64,000 nucleotides of DNA, from contig VZSR01001459.1 of the NCBI GenBank assembly GCA_013398615.1, positions 6,910,628 to 6,974,627 on the forward strand. The letters run 5' to 3'. Shown here piece by piece: positions 25,901 through 37,000 of this stretch. Below the pieces are notes generated by a model, which worked only from the letters and a program-made list of their open reading frames with translations, was not told the origin of the DNA and did no database searches. Each line of letters begins with the position of its first letter. Within the stretch, counting starts at the first letter, position 1. This DNA is from Brachypodius melanocephalos (Eukaryota > Chordata > Aves > Passeriformes > Pycnonotidae). The position numbers and the translations under genes are program-made.

Positions 25901-28900
25901 TGGTGGTCAATTAATGAATCTGTTTACATTAATTTGCAACACATTCTACAGATATTTGATTGAAATTAAGTCTTTCTCACTTGAGTGCCTGGCTCGAAAT
26001 CGGGATGTGTGAATGGTCCAGATCGCTCCAGGAACTTCTTTACATGGTTCCAGCGACCTTCCCAGTCTCCAGAGTACCCACACCCACCATCAACAGCCAT
26101 TCTGCACAGAACACAGTAAATTCAGCTGCAAAATCAGACAGGAAAAGCCACACCTACAACTTTCTACACAAAGAGCACTTAAATTACTGACCATTCGTAC
26201 AAATGCATCTGCATATTCTCTATGCCTCTAAGTTATGCACATGAGCATTTGCATGAGTGGGGTTTATTTGTGGAACTAGAAAGCAATAATATAAATATGC
26301 ACAGAGGTGAAAAACAACCCAGTCATTTCGAGAAACCCACTGATTTAACTGCTACTAGTAAAAGTTGACCTGCAGTGAAAAAAGGGTCTATTCTTATTCT
26401 CTCTCCCTCAAATTTGAAGAGGACACAGAAAAAGAACTTGTTCCTTTAGATTTTGAGGGTGATGGTTTTTTCCTCGGCCAAGTCTTGTATCTTTTCTTGA
26501 CAGACCTATCAGTCTGTAACTGCAATTGTGAGGCTCTGAATAAATTACAGTAACATGCCCCAACATCATCCTCTGAATATTCAGGGTAGTTTATTTAGAC
26601 CAATACTTTTAAAAGATATGAATCTTGAATGTTCTTCACCCTCAAGTGGTACCATGGAATTAGAACTGCCCCATTTTTCAGGCATCCCCGAGCCTGTCTG
26701 CAGTAACAGTCTCACTTGGAAAAAAGGAACGTTTGCAGTTATCATCCTTTAAATTTTCAAGGCAGAATTTTACATCAAATAACAATAATTTTACACCCAC
26801 TACCCTTTTCTCCTTTTGCAGGTCACTTTTAATAAGTATAGATTTAAATTTTTAAGAGACTTACTGGAATAGTTCAAAATCAGCTCTCAAGTAATTTTCT
26901 ACTGTAAGACCAACATCTACTACCGTATTAAATAAATAGGAGTTCCAATCAATAAATATGATTATGTTCTACGTTAATATAAAACTAAGCTTGTTATAAA
27001 AGAGCTCTGCCAATCCTGAGTAGCAAAGGATCTGTCCCCACTGATAAAGTGTTCTCTGCTTTCTCCTTTGAAGCACTATGAAAAGCACTTGTCTAAGAAC
27101 TCTTGGGTAATCTTTAGAATTTATTATAACTTCCTCATAACCCATCTCAAAATAAAAGGTAAATGTGGTGAAAACATCTAGAGTGAGTTCTTTATCTTCA
27201 CAGAATTCAGAACTTGGACAACATGGTATGCTGATAGCAGTTGAACTTACAGGCAACTGATTTTGCAAAAGGTTTTCAGTAACAGGGAAATACTTCTCTA
27301 AACTGCAGGAATAAATAAATCATAATCCATCTGTGATGTCCCTGCCCATTGCAGCGGGTTGGAACAAGATCATCTTTACGGTCCTTTCCAACCCAAACCA
27401 TTCTAGGATCCTATGACAATTTGATTGCAGACTGAACTCTCCCCATTAACTGTTGAGGGAAGTTACTTACTCCATGAGCAGTTAAATAAGACCTACAAAA
27501 ATTATGTTAATTCATAAAGGTCTTTCGACCTCAGATGCACTTTCATATCTCCTCCAGCCTTCACAATAATGTGAAAATACACATATTTCCCATAATGGGA
27601 AAGGGTGTAAATAAACACAACACCCCCTCTGCAGAACCCCTCATCTGCTGTACACCAGATTTCAGGAGGTGCATTAAGCACTGACTTAAGCAAATAAAAT
27701 GGGTCAACAGACATCACAAAAACTGCTTCTATAGATACTATAGTTGTTAGTATTTCTGGAAATGAGTGAAGAAACTGTGTTTGGTGACATTAAGACCTTT
27801 TTTTAAATTCTTTTACAAACAGCTAAACAGCAGCACTCCTCTTCTGTTTAGATGTGCATTTTCCTTCCAATGTGATAAAAATGATAAGAGCTAGTTTCAC
27901 TTTTGTAATTATACCAAAGTTCGTTTTTTAGAGAGTTGGACATTGTGGAGATCTGAAAAACATCAGTAACTCAACCTGAGATTTAATGTTTTATTTCAGA
28001 GACCATTTTTTCAGGTGTTTATTTTTGTGCTGTTACAGCATGACCAGGTATGAGAGTTCAACAACATTCTTATTTATTTCATTGAGTTATTTTCATTTGA
28101 AATTTTGTTTGAAATATCAGACCACCACAGTCCTTATATTGCTTTAAGCCCAGCCTTTTCACTACCACCTTCACATCTCCAAAGCACCATGCTCTTGGGG
28201 GACTTGGCATGCACCCCTCCCATCCCACATGCCCAGGGAATGCTGTGACCCTCATCCCGACACACATGCACTGTCAGTGCCCAGGAAGGCCAGCCTGGTG
28301 ACCCTGGGGTAGAGGGATGCAAGCACATGGAATGGAATAGTTAAGGGATGGAAGCAGATGATGCTAAAGATTTCTCAACATTCGTTTTCACGGCCTTTAA
28401 GGCAAGCGCGTAGATTTTAAAGAGTTTTAATGCGCAGAGACAACCGTTCTGCAGCCTGAATTTTTAATTTTCGGCCAAAACTTAAGTCACCTGCTTCTAG
28501 CCTAGAGGCCCTCCCAGGTCCCTAACGGCAAGGCAGCTTTTCCCCCTCTCGTCACCAAGCTCTTCAGCACACCATGCCAAGCTGCGAGCCCGCAACTCCC
28601 CCCGCTCCGGGGCAGCCCCTCGCTCCTCTCCCCGGCAACTTCCTCTCCCTCTCCTCGCTGCTCAAGGGCCCTGCCCCACCTATGCCACCTTTCCTAGGGC
28701 TCCCTCCTCCCTGCCCGCGCCTCCCGCGGGCCCCGCAGCCTCCTCCCAGCCCTCAGCTCCTGCGGGGCTGCGGCTCGCCCTCACCTACCCCCGCCCCAGC
28801 AAGCGCTGCCCCTGCCCCGCTCGCCCGCAGCCCCGCACTAACCCATCCGCCAGCAGCTCCTCTAGCCTCCTTCTTTTCTTCTCCCTAAAAGAGAGAGAAT

Positions 28901-29021
28901 AAAAGAAGGGTCAGTATCGCGCTACAGAGACCGGGGAGGAGGGAGAGGGGACCCCGAGCCCGGGGCAGGGCCGGCCGAGCACACACATACAGGGCACTTA
29001 CGGTTCCTCACCATCCGCCAT
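16958..29021 (-). CDS. UBA3: UBA3, NEDD8-activating enzyme E1 catalytic subunit (18 coding exons, 463 aa)
   Basis: Complete spliced gene. Exons in transcript order: 29002-29021, 28843-28884, 25981-26101, 24948-25028, 23335-23417, 22697-22777, 22128-22171, 21776-21840, 20780-20935, 20559-20661, 19984-20097, 19109-19162, 18645-18681, 18484-18565, 17879-17979, 17682-17745, 17520-17574, 16958-17046. Length is 463 aa, equal to human, and the frame is unbroken. UBA3 pairs with NAE1 to adenylate NEDD8, form a thioester and pass it to UBC12 for cullin neddylation. Visible motifs: nucleotide loop GAGGLG (residues 76-81), NLNRQF (108-113), zinc ligands CIEC (220-223) and CPAC (364-367), and catalytic Cys237 in PMCTIASMPR. 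The C-terminal ubiquitin-fold domain ends FKLHFTT. The start ATG (29019-29021) has A at -3 and G at +4 and gives MADGEEPEKKRRR. Intron 6 appears to be U12-type. Phases were checked exon by exon. Confidence 0.98.
20559..20661 (-). CDS. UBA3: UBA3 coding exon 10, catalytic cysteine exon
   Basis: Encodes residues 232-265 plus one base, including PMCTIASMPRLPEHCIEYV. The cysteine at 237 is the NEDD8 thioester residue known from the family. The exon is bounded by an AACCAG acceptor and a GTAATT donor. The active-site stretch is intact, so the gene should encode a working enzyme. Confidence 0.96.
21199..21292 (+). repeat. TTGG-rich and poly-T low-complexity tract in UBA3 intron 8
   Basis: A TTGG/CTTGG run at 21199-21230 is followed by T/G-rich DNA and an uninterrupted run of about 21 T at 21270-21290. 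On the UBA3 strand this is an A run inside intron 8 (20936-21775). No LINE or SINE body is recognisable next to it. Confidence 0.8.
22172..22696 (-). other. UBA3: UBA3 intron 6, U12-type (minor spliceosome) GT-AG intron
   Basis: The donor reads GTATCCTTT (plus-strand 22688-22696), an exact match to the U12-type GT-AG 5' splice consensus. Near the acceptor lies TTCCTTTAC (22187-22195), one base from the U12 branch consensus TTCCTTAAC. Its branch adenosine (22188) is 16 nt from the intron end. No polypyrimidine tract precedes the AG. Other UBA3 introns have ordinary U2-type donors. Confidence 0.85.
27331..27417 (+). mobile_element. Short CR1 LINE 3' fragment in UBA3 intron 2
   Basis: Contains gatgtccctgcccattgcag, ggttggaacaagatcatctt and a cctttccaacccaaaccatt segment, ending in a degenerate ATTCTAGGATCCTATGA terminus. 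This is the last ~90 bp of a CR1 copy, antisense to UBA3. The rest of the 2.7-kb intron 2 (26102-28842) shows nothing else I recognise until the CpG island. Confidence 0.85.
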
Positions 29022-29130
29022 AGTTCCCTCTGCTTCCCACAGTGCCCCGCGAGGGGCGGGCGGGGCCGGGCTCAGCGCGGCCCAGACAGCGGCTGGAGGG
29101 GCCGGAGTGGCACGGTGGCCACAGTGGGAG
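28560..29130. promoter_or_regulatory. CpG-island promoter of UBA3
   Basis: GC-rich block covering UBA3 exons 1 and 2 and the start of intron 2. The part at 28600-28830 is C-rich on the plus strand. GGGCGGG-type Sp1 motifs lie at 29050-29070, upstream of the ATG. No TATA box is visible. Consistent with a housekeeping promoter. Confidence 0.75.
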
Positions 29131-29284
29131 ACTGGCCAGAGTGGCGATAACCGGGACAGACACACGGCGGGGACCCTCCCGGACACCCCTGATCACTGAC
29201 ACAGAGAATCCCTCCCGTCCTGCCTGCCCACACTCTCAGGATCACAGAGTCATGGTCAGGGACGTCCCTGCGCCTGCCTCTCTC

Positions 29285-29760
29285 ATGATCAGAGAGTCAT
29301 GGATGGAATGGTTTGGCTTCCAAGGGACATCAAAGCCCATCCTGGCCCACCCCTGCCACGGGCAGGGACACCTTCCACTACTCCAGGTTGCTCCAAGCCC
29401 CGTCCAACCTGGCTTTGAACACTTCCAGGATGGGACAGCCATCTGGGCAGTTCCTCTGTGCCCTGTGCCAGGGCCTCACCACCCTCACAGGGAAGCATTG
29501 CTTCCTCATATTTAATCTAAACCTTCTGCCCATCAGTTTGAAGCCATTCCTCTTTGTCCTATCACTCCAGACCCTTGTAAATAGTCTCTGTCCATCTTTC
29601 TTGCAGCCTCTCTTCAGGTACTGGAAGGCCACAATTAGGGCACACCAGAGCCTCCTCTTCTTCCGGCTGAACCATCCCAATCCCCTCAGCCTTTCCTCAT
29701 TGCAGAGCTGCTCCATCCCTTGAATCATCTCGGTGGCCTCCTCCAGACTCAGAACTTCCT
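29285..29760 (-). mobile_element. Long CR1 LINE 3' copy between UBA3 and ARL6IP5
   Basis: About 475 bp with the reverse-complement CR1 3' landmarks in order: gaatggtttggcttccaagg, gggcagggacaccttccact, gaacacttccaggatgggac, the caccaccctcacagg block, gaagccattcctctttgtcc, aggtactggaaggccacaat, and a final aatcatctcggtggcctcct. An open frame on the minus strand here (29378-29806) is the decayed CR1 ORF2 C-terminus and 3' region. A second tcagagtcatgg-like terminus sits about 50 bp to the left, at 29238-29255. Confidence 0.9.
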
Positions 29761-30840
29761 GGGAGCCATGGAGGAGATCCTCAGGGACAAAGTGTGTGGA
29801 GATCACGGTGCCTTAAAGCCTTCAGGAAGGCTGGAACCCAAATGTGATCAGGCTCAGGCTGATCGCTGCCTGCCACAATGGTTTTTGTCTTATCAGCACT
29901 CCCTGGGCAGGGACCATGCATAAACCAGAACGAGTGCAGGCCAGGAAGCAGATGAGCAGGACTAGCTTGGGCTCCCAAACTTTAGGGATGTAAATCCTTC
30001 ACAGATGGAGCTGTGAGAAGCAAGTGCCAGCCTGCTTACATTTTGAGAAGGATTTTGATGGTCAGCGTGGTAGCACAGCAAACACAGGGTGCTGTGTGAT
30101 GCACGGCCAGCCTGTACTCGGGCCATGGTGGCTGAAGTGGGAAAGCCTGGAAACACAACTGTTCCAACACTGGCTGCTGGGATCAAAACACCACAGCTGT
30201 AGGCACCAACCTTTCCTTCCCAAGGCACGATTGTCCTGTTGCCCATTTTAGGAGCTCTCTAAACACAGAGTCTGGCTTAGAAAGGAGACGTTGTTCAATC
30301 TGCGCAGGTGGAAGTTTCCTCAAATCAAGCACATCAAGGGGCAAAAAGTCCCATCTATTATATAGTGAAATTTACACGGACCCGCCTATATACTATATAT
30401 TCTCCGCCCTCCTAATGCATATTTATTTAGTTGATGTAATCTTACGCAAGGCCTGAAACCCAAAGTTTTGTTGGGTTGTTTTTTTTTTCATTAGGCAAAT
30501 TCTGTCGCAGAAATTATCAGACGACATCAGTTACTTTGCAAAAGGTGAGAAAAATCAGCCTGAAGACAGAAAATTCAGCTGGAAGGCATCAACCCCACTA
30601 GCACAGCCCCCTTGCCATGGGACACCCCGCAGTGCCTCCTTGATACTCCTGACACTTCTCGTGGTGCTCTCCCCACTCATCCCTCGCTTTGCAGATTTTG
30701 CCAAGTGGCTTCCCCACGTGAACGCTCAAAGTGCATCACCACTCGCTGAAGGAACAATGAATTTACAGCGATTACTGACAGCAGCCCCTGTCAGCTGCCA
30801 GCCCTGGGCGGTGACACACGCCTGTCACTTGCGCTGCTGC
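29761..30840. other. Intergenic spacer between UBA3 and ARL6IP5
   Basis: Unique-looking DNA after the CR1 copy. It contains a short AT-rich island with TATATACTATATATT near 30385-30405 and a T run near 30480. No gene, RNA gene or recognised repeat is visible. Confidence 0.5.
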
Positions 30841-30900
30841 TCGTTCGCTCGCGGGCTCAGCGGCGCGGAGCGGCGGGGCCGGACCGGAGCGGGGCCGGTG

Positions 30901-30989
30901 TCGGTGCCAGTGCCGCTGTCAGTACCCGGTCCCTTTCGGTACCACTGTGGCTGTCGGTACCACCGCCGCTGTCGGTGCCGGAGCCGCCC
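30901..30989 (+). repeat. 18-bp minisatellite with TCGGTACC core in the ARL6IP5 promoter
   Basis: The core TCGGTGCC/TCAGTACC/TCGGTACC/TCGGTACC/TCGGTGCC begins at 30901, 30919, 30936, 30954 and 30972. The spacings are 18, 17, 18 and 18 bp. The intervening bases follow a looser CACCGCCGCTG pattern. The array ends 48 bp before the start codon. Confidence 0.9.
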
Positions 30990-31037
30990 CGGGGCGGTGC
31001 CCGGCTCTCCCGAGCCTGCGCGGCGGCGGCGGCGGCC

Positions 31038-34000
31038 ATGGAGGTGCAGGTGGCCCCGCTGCGGGCTTGGGACGATTTCTTCCCCGGCTCGGACCGCTTC
31101 GCCCTGCCCGACCTCAAGGATATCTCGAAATGGAACAACCGCGTGGTCAGCAACCTGCTCTACTACCAGACCAACTACCTGATGGTGGCCGCCGCGCTCG
31201 TCTCCATCGTGGGGTGAGTGCGGCCTCGCGGTGCGGCCGGGCAGGGCAGGGCCGGGCAGGGCAGGGCAGGGCAGGGCAGGGCCGGGGCCGGCGGGACGGG
31301 GTGGGCTGGCCCCGCTCCCCGGGCGGGGGGATCTGCGACCCGGCCCGGTGCCACGGGAAAGGGCCCGGCCGGCCCCGGGAGGGATGTGAGACTACGGGGC
31401 GGGAGGAGCTGCCTTTTCCCTTCCTCCTTTTCCTCTCTTTTCCCCTTATCCTCTTCCACTCCTCTTTCCCCTTGCCGCCTCTCCTTAAACCTCTTGTGTC
31501 GTTTAAAAATATGGCCTGGTTCACAGCCTTCCTTGGCGGAGGGACCCGTGTTTGTGGTGTGTTGGTGGGGTGTGACAGTCCCTGTTTGTTATCTCCCTTT
31601 CCCACGGGCTGCTCCTCCAGCCCTGTGCCCCGGAGGCTGCGGACACCGCGCCTGGCACAGGGCAGCGATGCTCGGAGTGCGGGATGTCGCTGCTCGCTGA
31701 AAGCGGAGCCGCATCCTGCGCAGCGATCTGTGCTTCCTCCCGAACCCGCCCGGCGGGGCTGCTCAGGCTGAGACACGCTCGGCTTTAAATTTTAAAAAAA
31801 TGCACAGATAAATTCTGCTCTCTGTTACTGTTCAGGGCAAGCCGTTCTTATTTCTGAACTAGCTCATACCGAAAAAAACCGCTATAAAATAAATAAGGTA
31901 CCCCTTCATTTCGTTTTGGTGGGCAGGATTCAGACCTTTGAGGTAGGACCATCTGCTGGTACAATGTTGTGTCACACCCAGCGTTCCTGGAGGGAACCAG
32001 GAAATAACCTTATAATCACCTTCTGAATCAAAGGCTATGTGACTCCTTTTCAGGTATTGCTCTAGGATCTTTGGTCAGAAAGCTCTTAAGCAAGACATGC
32101 AGAAGAAATGATGATTAAGCTTTTAATATGGAAACTGAAATACTCTACTCTTCTCAACAAGCAACACACAAATGCTTAAATTGGAGAACTGCCCAGCCAC
32201 CAGGTCAGAGTGGCTTTGGCTGAAGTACATCTTATCTCTTATGTTGCAGAGGCTTAAAATGATTCCCCTAAATCAATTTTTTTCAGCGGGGGGGGCGCGG
32301 TGAGCATTCTGCATCCTGTTAGGGCTTCTGAAGCTGTTGACCCACCATCTAAGTTGATAATGATTCTCTGGCTCACAGGGGACTTCTACCTGTGCTTTGT
32401 GGAAGGCTAGGCTCAGAATCCTGCATTTTCTTCTTGATGCACTTGATGGTTTCAGGTTCAGTATAGTGGCATAGGCCTTGTTCTTGTGTATTTTGGTGGG
32501 GATATGTTGCAGTGATCTTTACAGACTACTGGGCTGGCAAAATGAGACTTCTATGGTCTTGCTGTTCTTCTGCTCCTTCGTTCTAGGCTTGTGTGTTTGT
32601 TAGCCTTGTTTAGCAGCACGATGCTGTAGCCAGCTCTGGATTAGCAGGTAAATCACAGTGTCCCTGGAGAGCAGGGGGACAGCTCTTCTGCCTAAGAAGA
32701 TGGGAAAAGAATGTAAATAATTCTGGTATCTCCAGTAAAACAAGGATTGCAGCAGCATTTACTCATCCTCCTAAATTCCTCCTTTTGAACTCTGATTGCT
32801 TTTCTTCAGCTCAAGGGAGATTAATCTCCCACTTATTTCCTACTAATCTGCTGAGGTGGGAGGTGGAGGAGGAAGAGAGCCACAGAAGATGGAAACTAAT
32901 ATCAGAACTGCAATTATAATATCTTAATATTGAATGCTAACCCTCTGTGTTGAAAACTTATGGATGAACAAGACCTGAAGTGGGATCTTTATCTATTTTT
33001 TTTAATTGCATGTCACAGAGTCTTTGGTATATGATGAACCTGATTCTTCTAACACAGAAGTAAAATCAGATGGGAGAAGAATTCTAAAGGAAATGTGATA
33101 GTACCTCAATAGAGGAAAATTATCCATTTCTTTTAATAAAAATATATTTCATTTGTCCAGCTTGTGGCTTTGGAAGAAAGGTGAAGAAAGTTCTGATAAA
33201 TTTAAATTGATGACTAAGTTGGCTTTCACTTCATTCTGTAATGGGCAGGAACCCCTGATAAATGATGAATCATGGTTTTTTAGGAACTACAGGGCTGTGT
33301 CCAGGCCTAAGGGCAGGATTATTGGAACCACTAATGGAGTGGTCTTCCTATGATCAAAACTAAACTTAGCCTATGACCAACTCTACCTGCTCATAAACCA
33401 TCTAATTATACAGACAGACTGGAAATGCAAAGATAATATTTTCAGCTGTTGCAGTACTGTGGATGTGCTGGGCTGACACAGAAATTGTAGCCTAGAGCTT
33501 TCTTGATACTGGAAATACAGTGCTCTGTGCCACAGCTTTAGTTTACTGCCCCTCCTACGACAAAGCTGACCTTTCCAGCCTTTTACCTTCTCTCCACAAG
33601 GTGTAGAATAACCTTACCATGAGCACAGTGGAATTGTAATGATCTTTACTGCATCGTGTCCCTGCCTTTCTCCCTCTGTTTGCCTTCTCTCATAGCTACT
33701 GTTACCTGAGGTTCTGTGCTTTGCAGTAATGCAGATTCTACTTTCAGCCTACAGGACTGGGTAGAAAATAATAAATTAGTGAACAAGAAACTAAAATTCT
33801 TAAATTAGTGCCACTCCACAAATCCAGGGTGGTGGTAGCAGCCACACTCTCTCCTTGCAAATTCCTTTAAGAAGGACTCTGAACTTGTCTGCTTTTTCTT
33901 TTTTTCCCTCCCTCCATCTCTGTTGCAGTAGATTGCTGATAAAAACCAAGATCTTGACAGAAATCTGCCCTTTCTCCCAGTTATAGAAGAACTAGACTCT

Positions 34001-37000
34001 CTGTTCTTACCCTGAGCCAGGGCCCCATCATTTTGAATCCTGTATGAATTTTTATTAAAATCAGGGCCTTCAGTGCCTCCCACATCTTGCAGCTTCCCTC
34101 AAACAGTCAATTTGGTTAATAAGTGAAATTCTTCCACCTACTCCAGCAGGGCCTCTCTATCATGTAGTTCAAACTTAACTATTTTGAATTAATGTAATTT
34201 CATCTAAGCTTTTGTTGCCATGTACTTGGTGAAAATTAGCTTCTAAATCTGACAGTTTTTAAAAAGCGTGCTGAATTTCAGAGTGCTGCATCAGAGAGCT
34301 CATTCTGTCTTGGAATAATGTTCTCCTTGCAGCCTGAGGTTTGATGTCTCTTTGCCACTTTGTCAAAACATCTACTGTCCAGCTACACAACCACAGCAGT
34401 CAACAACTGTGTCATTTTTTTTCCCATGTTTCTTCCTCAGACCACCACCTTAGCTGATATACTTGTAGTGATTCCCTTTGCTGAAACAAAGGCTCCAAGG
34501 CAGCAAGATGTTTAGCTTCTCTCATGCTTGATGAAATATTAAGAGGGAGCAAGCAAAACACATAATTTTAAAACATGTTGCATAATAATATTGGTGCATA
34601 ACTTCATAAAGGTCTGACAGTTCTGCAGGCAGGAATCTGTCTCTTGTTCTCAAAGCCGTGCAAGTGAGCAACAGTAGGTACAGAAGCATTGCTAAATCCA
34701 TGGATGCTGAGGGCTATGGCCCAGGACAATGTGCTATTTACAGTTTTATGTGCTGCCTGTAGTTACATTTGTATAACTTCAATGAAGCTCAAAGTAGGGG
34801 GAGAGAGGAGGCAGAATTTCATCTTTCAAGCCATTTAAATTAATACAAATGAGCACATTTTAGTGCTCTAACCTGCCCACTGCTCAGGCCGTGGCAGAGC
34901 AAAAGGCCTTCCAAGAAGGAATTTTCATGCTTATTTCAGTCTAACTGAGCTGCTCTAAAAAAAAAATATGTTTTCAATGACTGCCAGTCTCCTACTCAGT
35001 GCCTTTGTTCAGACTTGCCTGGTCACATGCAAAAGAAACAGATGTGACAGCAACTGCTGAATAATCACCCCAAGACAGTCATCTAAAATGGAGATGATAT
35101 GAGGATGGAGCTATCTTGCTTTTGCTTTTTATGGGGCCTATCCTATTTCTGGACTTGTGCTGCTGGAGGCTACTTGCCTTACACAAAGGATGTGCCTTGC
35201 CAAGCTCTTTTTTCCATATGCTGCAGCTGTGTGTCCTCCCCCTCTCCTACTGTAAGGCTGTGCACAAGTGTGCAGGTATGAAACAACCTGGAAAGAAGAG
35301 GTGATGTGAGAACTCACTGAAAGCGGAGCTTTTTGTGTTTTCCTGCTCCTGTGTGAGAATTCTGACCTGTTTTGTGATGCATGTAGGGCAGAGCCTAGAA
35401 ATACAAATCTAGTTTAAAAAAACAAAAAAAAGTATTTCATCTTCATCTGTTTCTGCTGGCCAGGAGTAGCTGCCAGGACTTCTTCCCACACAACTGCATC
35501 CCTGCTCTCCTGAGGCTGCTGCACAAAATGTCCTGTGGTCCTACTTGACACAGGACAATGCTCCTGTCCCTGCAGCCATCCAGGATGTTTCTTTTCATGT
35601 ATTTGTTTTCCCTGTCTCTACTTTGTATCTAGATGGATGCTGAAGGAAACCGAATCTGGGTGATGGTTTTTCCTTGTCACCTTGTCCCAGCTGTACTGGA
35701 TGTCACAGCATCCCACCAGGGTTGTACCTTGTCACCACAGAAAACAAAGGAGATCATCCAGCTGGGCTGCTCTAGGCTGTTGGCACCCCCAAATGCTGTT
35801 AGTCCTACCACACTCACTGCTTTCAGGGTCAGAGAAGTTAGTGGGTTTTATGTCCAACCCTAAAAGAGTTTTTCTTCCCCTAAGTCCTCTGAGCAGTATA
35901 AACTCAAGTCACCGTACCCTTGCCATGCTGATAGTTCTGTGCATTACATTTTTAAGTATTTGAGGTCTCATAAATCCCTGCTGGGAATTATATTTAGAAA
36001 GTATCTTGTAACATACTTATTGGCTGGTCACTTACCTTTTCTCTGCATCTCTGAAAGATTCCCAACCTCCTTGCCTAAGAACAAATTTGTCTCATTGTGT
36101 TCTGATGTATAAATAAGGCCATTATCAGTGTTGGTGGTTAAACAGTAAGTTGACTTCTAGAACTGTTACACAGCTCTCTTTTCCTCCAGTCTCTGTTCTA
36201 AAATTACATATCCCTGTTTTTTCCTTTTTAGTTTTTAGCTATTGTATTATTGAGAGCATTGTGCCAACAGATGTGTGTGAAACTGGATAATGGAATTCTG
36301 CTTTCCTGAAAACTGCCATTGTTACAGAAGAATTTTCTATATATGAATTTCTGGGATAATCTTAGATAGTGCCGTAAATTATGCTGTGGGCAAGTCAAGC
36401 AGTAAAGGGTGCCTTTGGCATGTGACACCCTATCCAGCACTGTAATCACCAGCAGTGAAGTCTATGGACACATGGCTGATAATTTGAATACTGGTTTTCA
36501 GTGGCAACTGCAATCCCCATCTGTGTTCATGTGGCTCTGAATGCCTTCACTTGATACTTCTGTTCACTGTTCCCTTGTACACGTTGGAATGCAGCCCACT
36601 TCAGAAAACTTGTGATTCAAATCACTTGCCTCACAAAAGAGGGATCTTCTGAATGCATTCTCCCCTCACCCCTCTTCATATCCCTTGCAGCCAGTCAGTT
36701 GCACAGAGCCTGTGTAACACCAGAAAGGAATGTAGAGCAGAGAAGACTTTGTCTCTTCCTTATAAATATGGAGGGATGGTTCTTCAGCACAAGTTTCTGA
36801 AGTTGTAATAAGAGTAACAGGAAGCGTAGGGATGATAAGGCTTTGAGAGTATTTTCCAGGCACATGGAAGGTGTAGAGTGGAGCTCTGCCTAGATCTTTG
36901 TTGCTTCCAGGATTATCTTGTCCATGGATTTTTAGCAACAAAAATAGATTGGTGTGAATTGTGTGAGTTTGGCCATTTCTGCTCCAAGACAGCTGATGTG

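Larger units (their letters stand above)
30840..31420. promoter_or_regulatory. CpG-island promoter of ARL6IP5
   Basis: Dense CpG block covering the ARL6IP5 5'UTR, exon 1 and the start of intron 1. It includes the 18-bp minisatellite at 30901-30989, a (CGG)5 run at 31021-31035 directly before the start codon, and the GGGCA tract at 31239-31304. No TATA box is visible. The start ATG at 31038-31040 has G at -3 and G at +4. Confidence 0.8.

Noticed and set aside
29378..29806. A 142-codon minus-strand open frame that could pass for a gene
   Set aside because: It lies inside a CR1 LINE copy and reads through the decayed CR1 3' region, so it is a transposon remnant rather than a host gene.
30975..31037. 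In-frame 21-residue N-terminal extension of ARL6IP5
   Set aside because: The codon at its start is GTG, not ATG. The region is a CGG-rich 5'UTR, and the conserved protein begins at 31038 in a strong context.
30640..31771. Open frames of 180-274 codons around ARL6IP5 exon 1
   Set aside because: They result from CpG-island composition and the GGGCA repeat. They are out of frame with the conserved ARL6IP5 protein.
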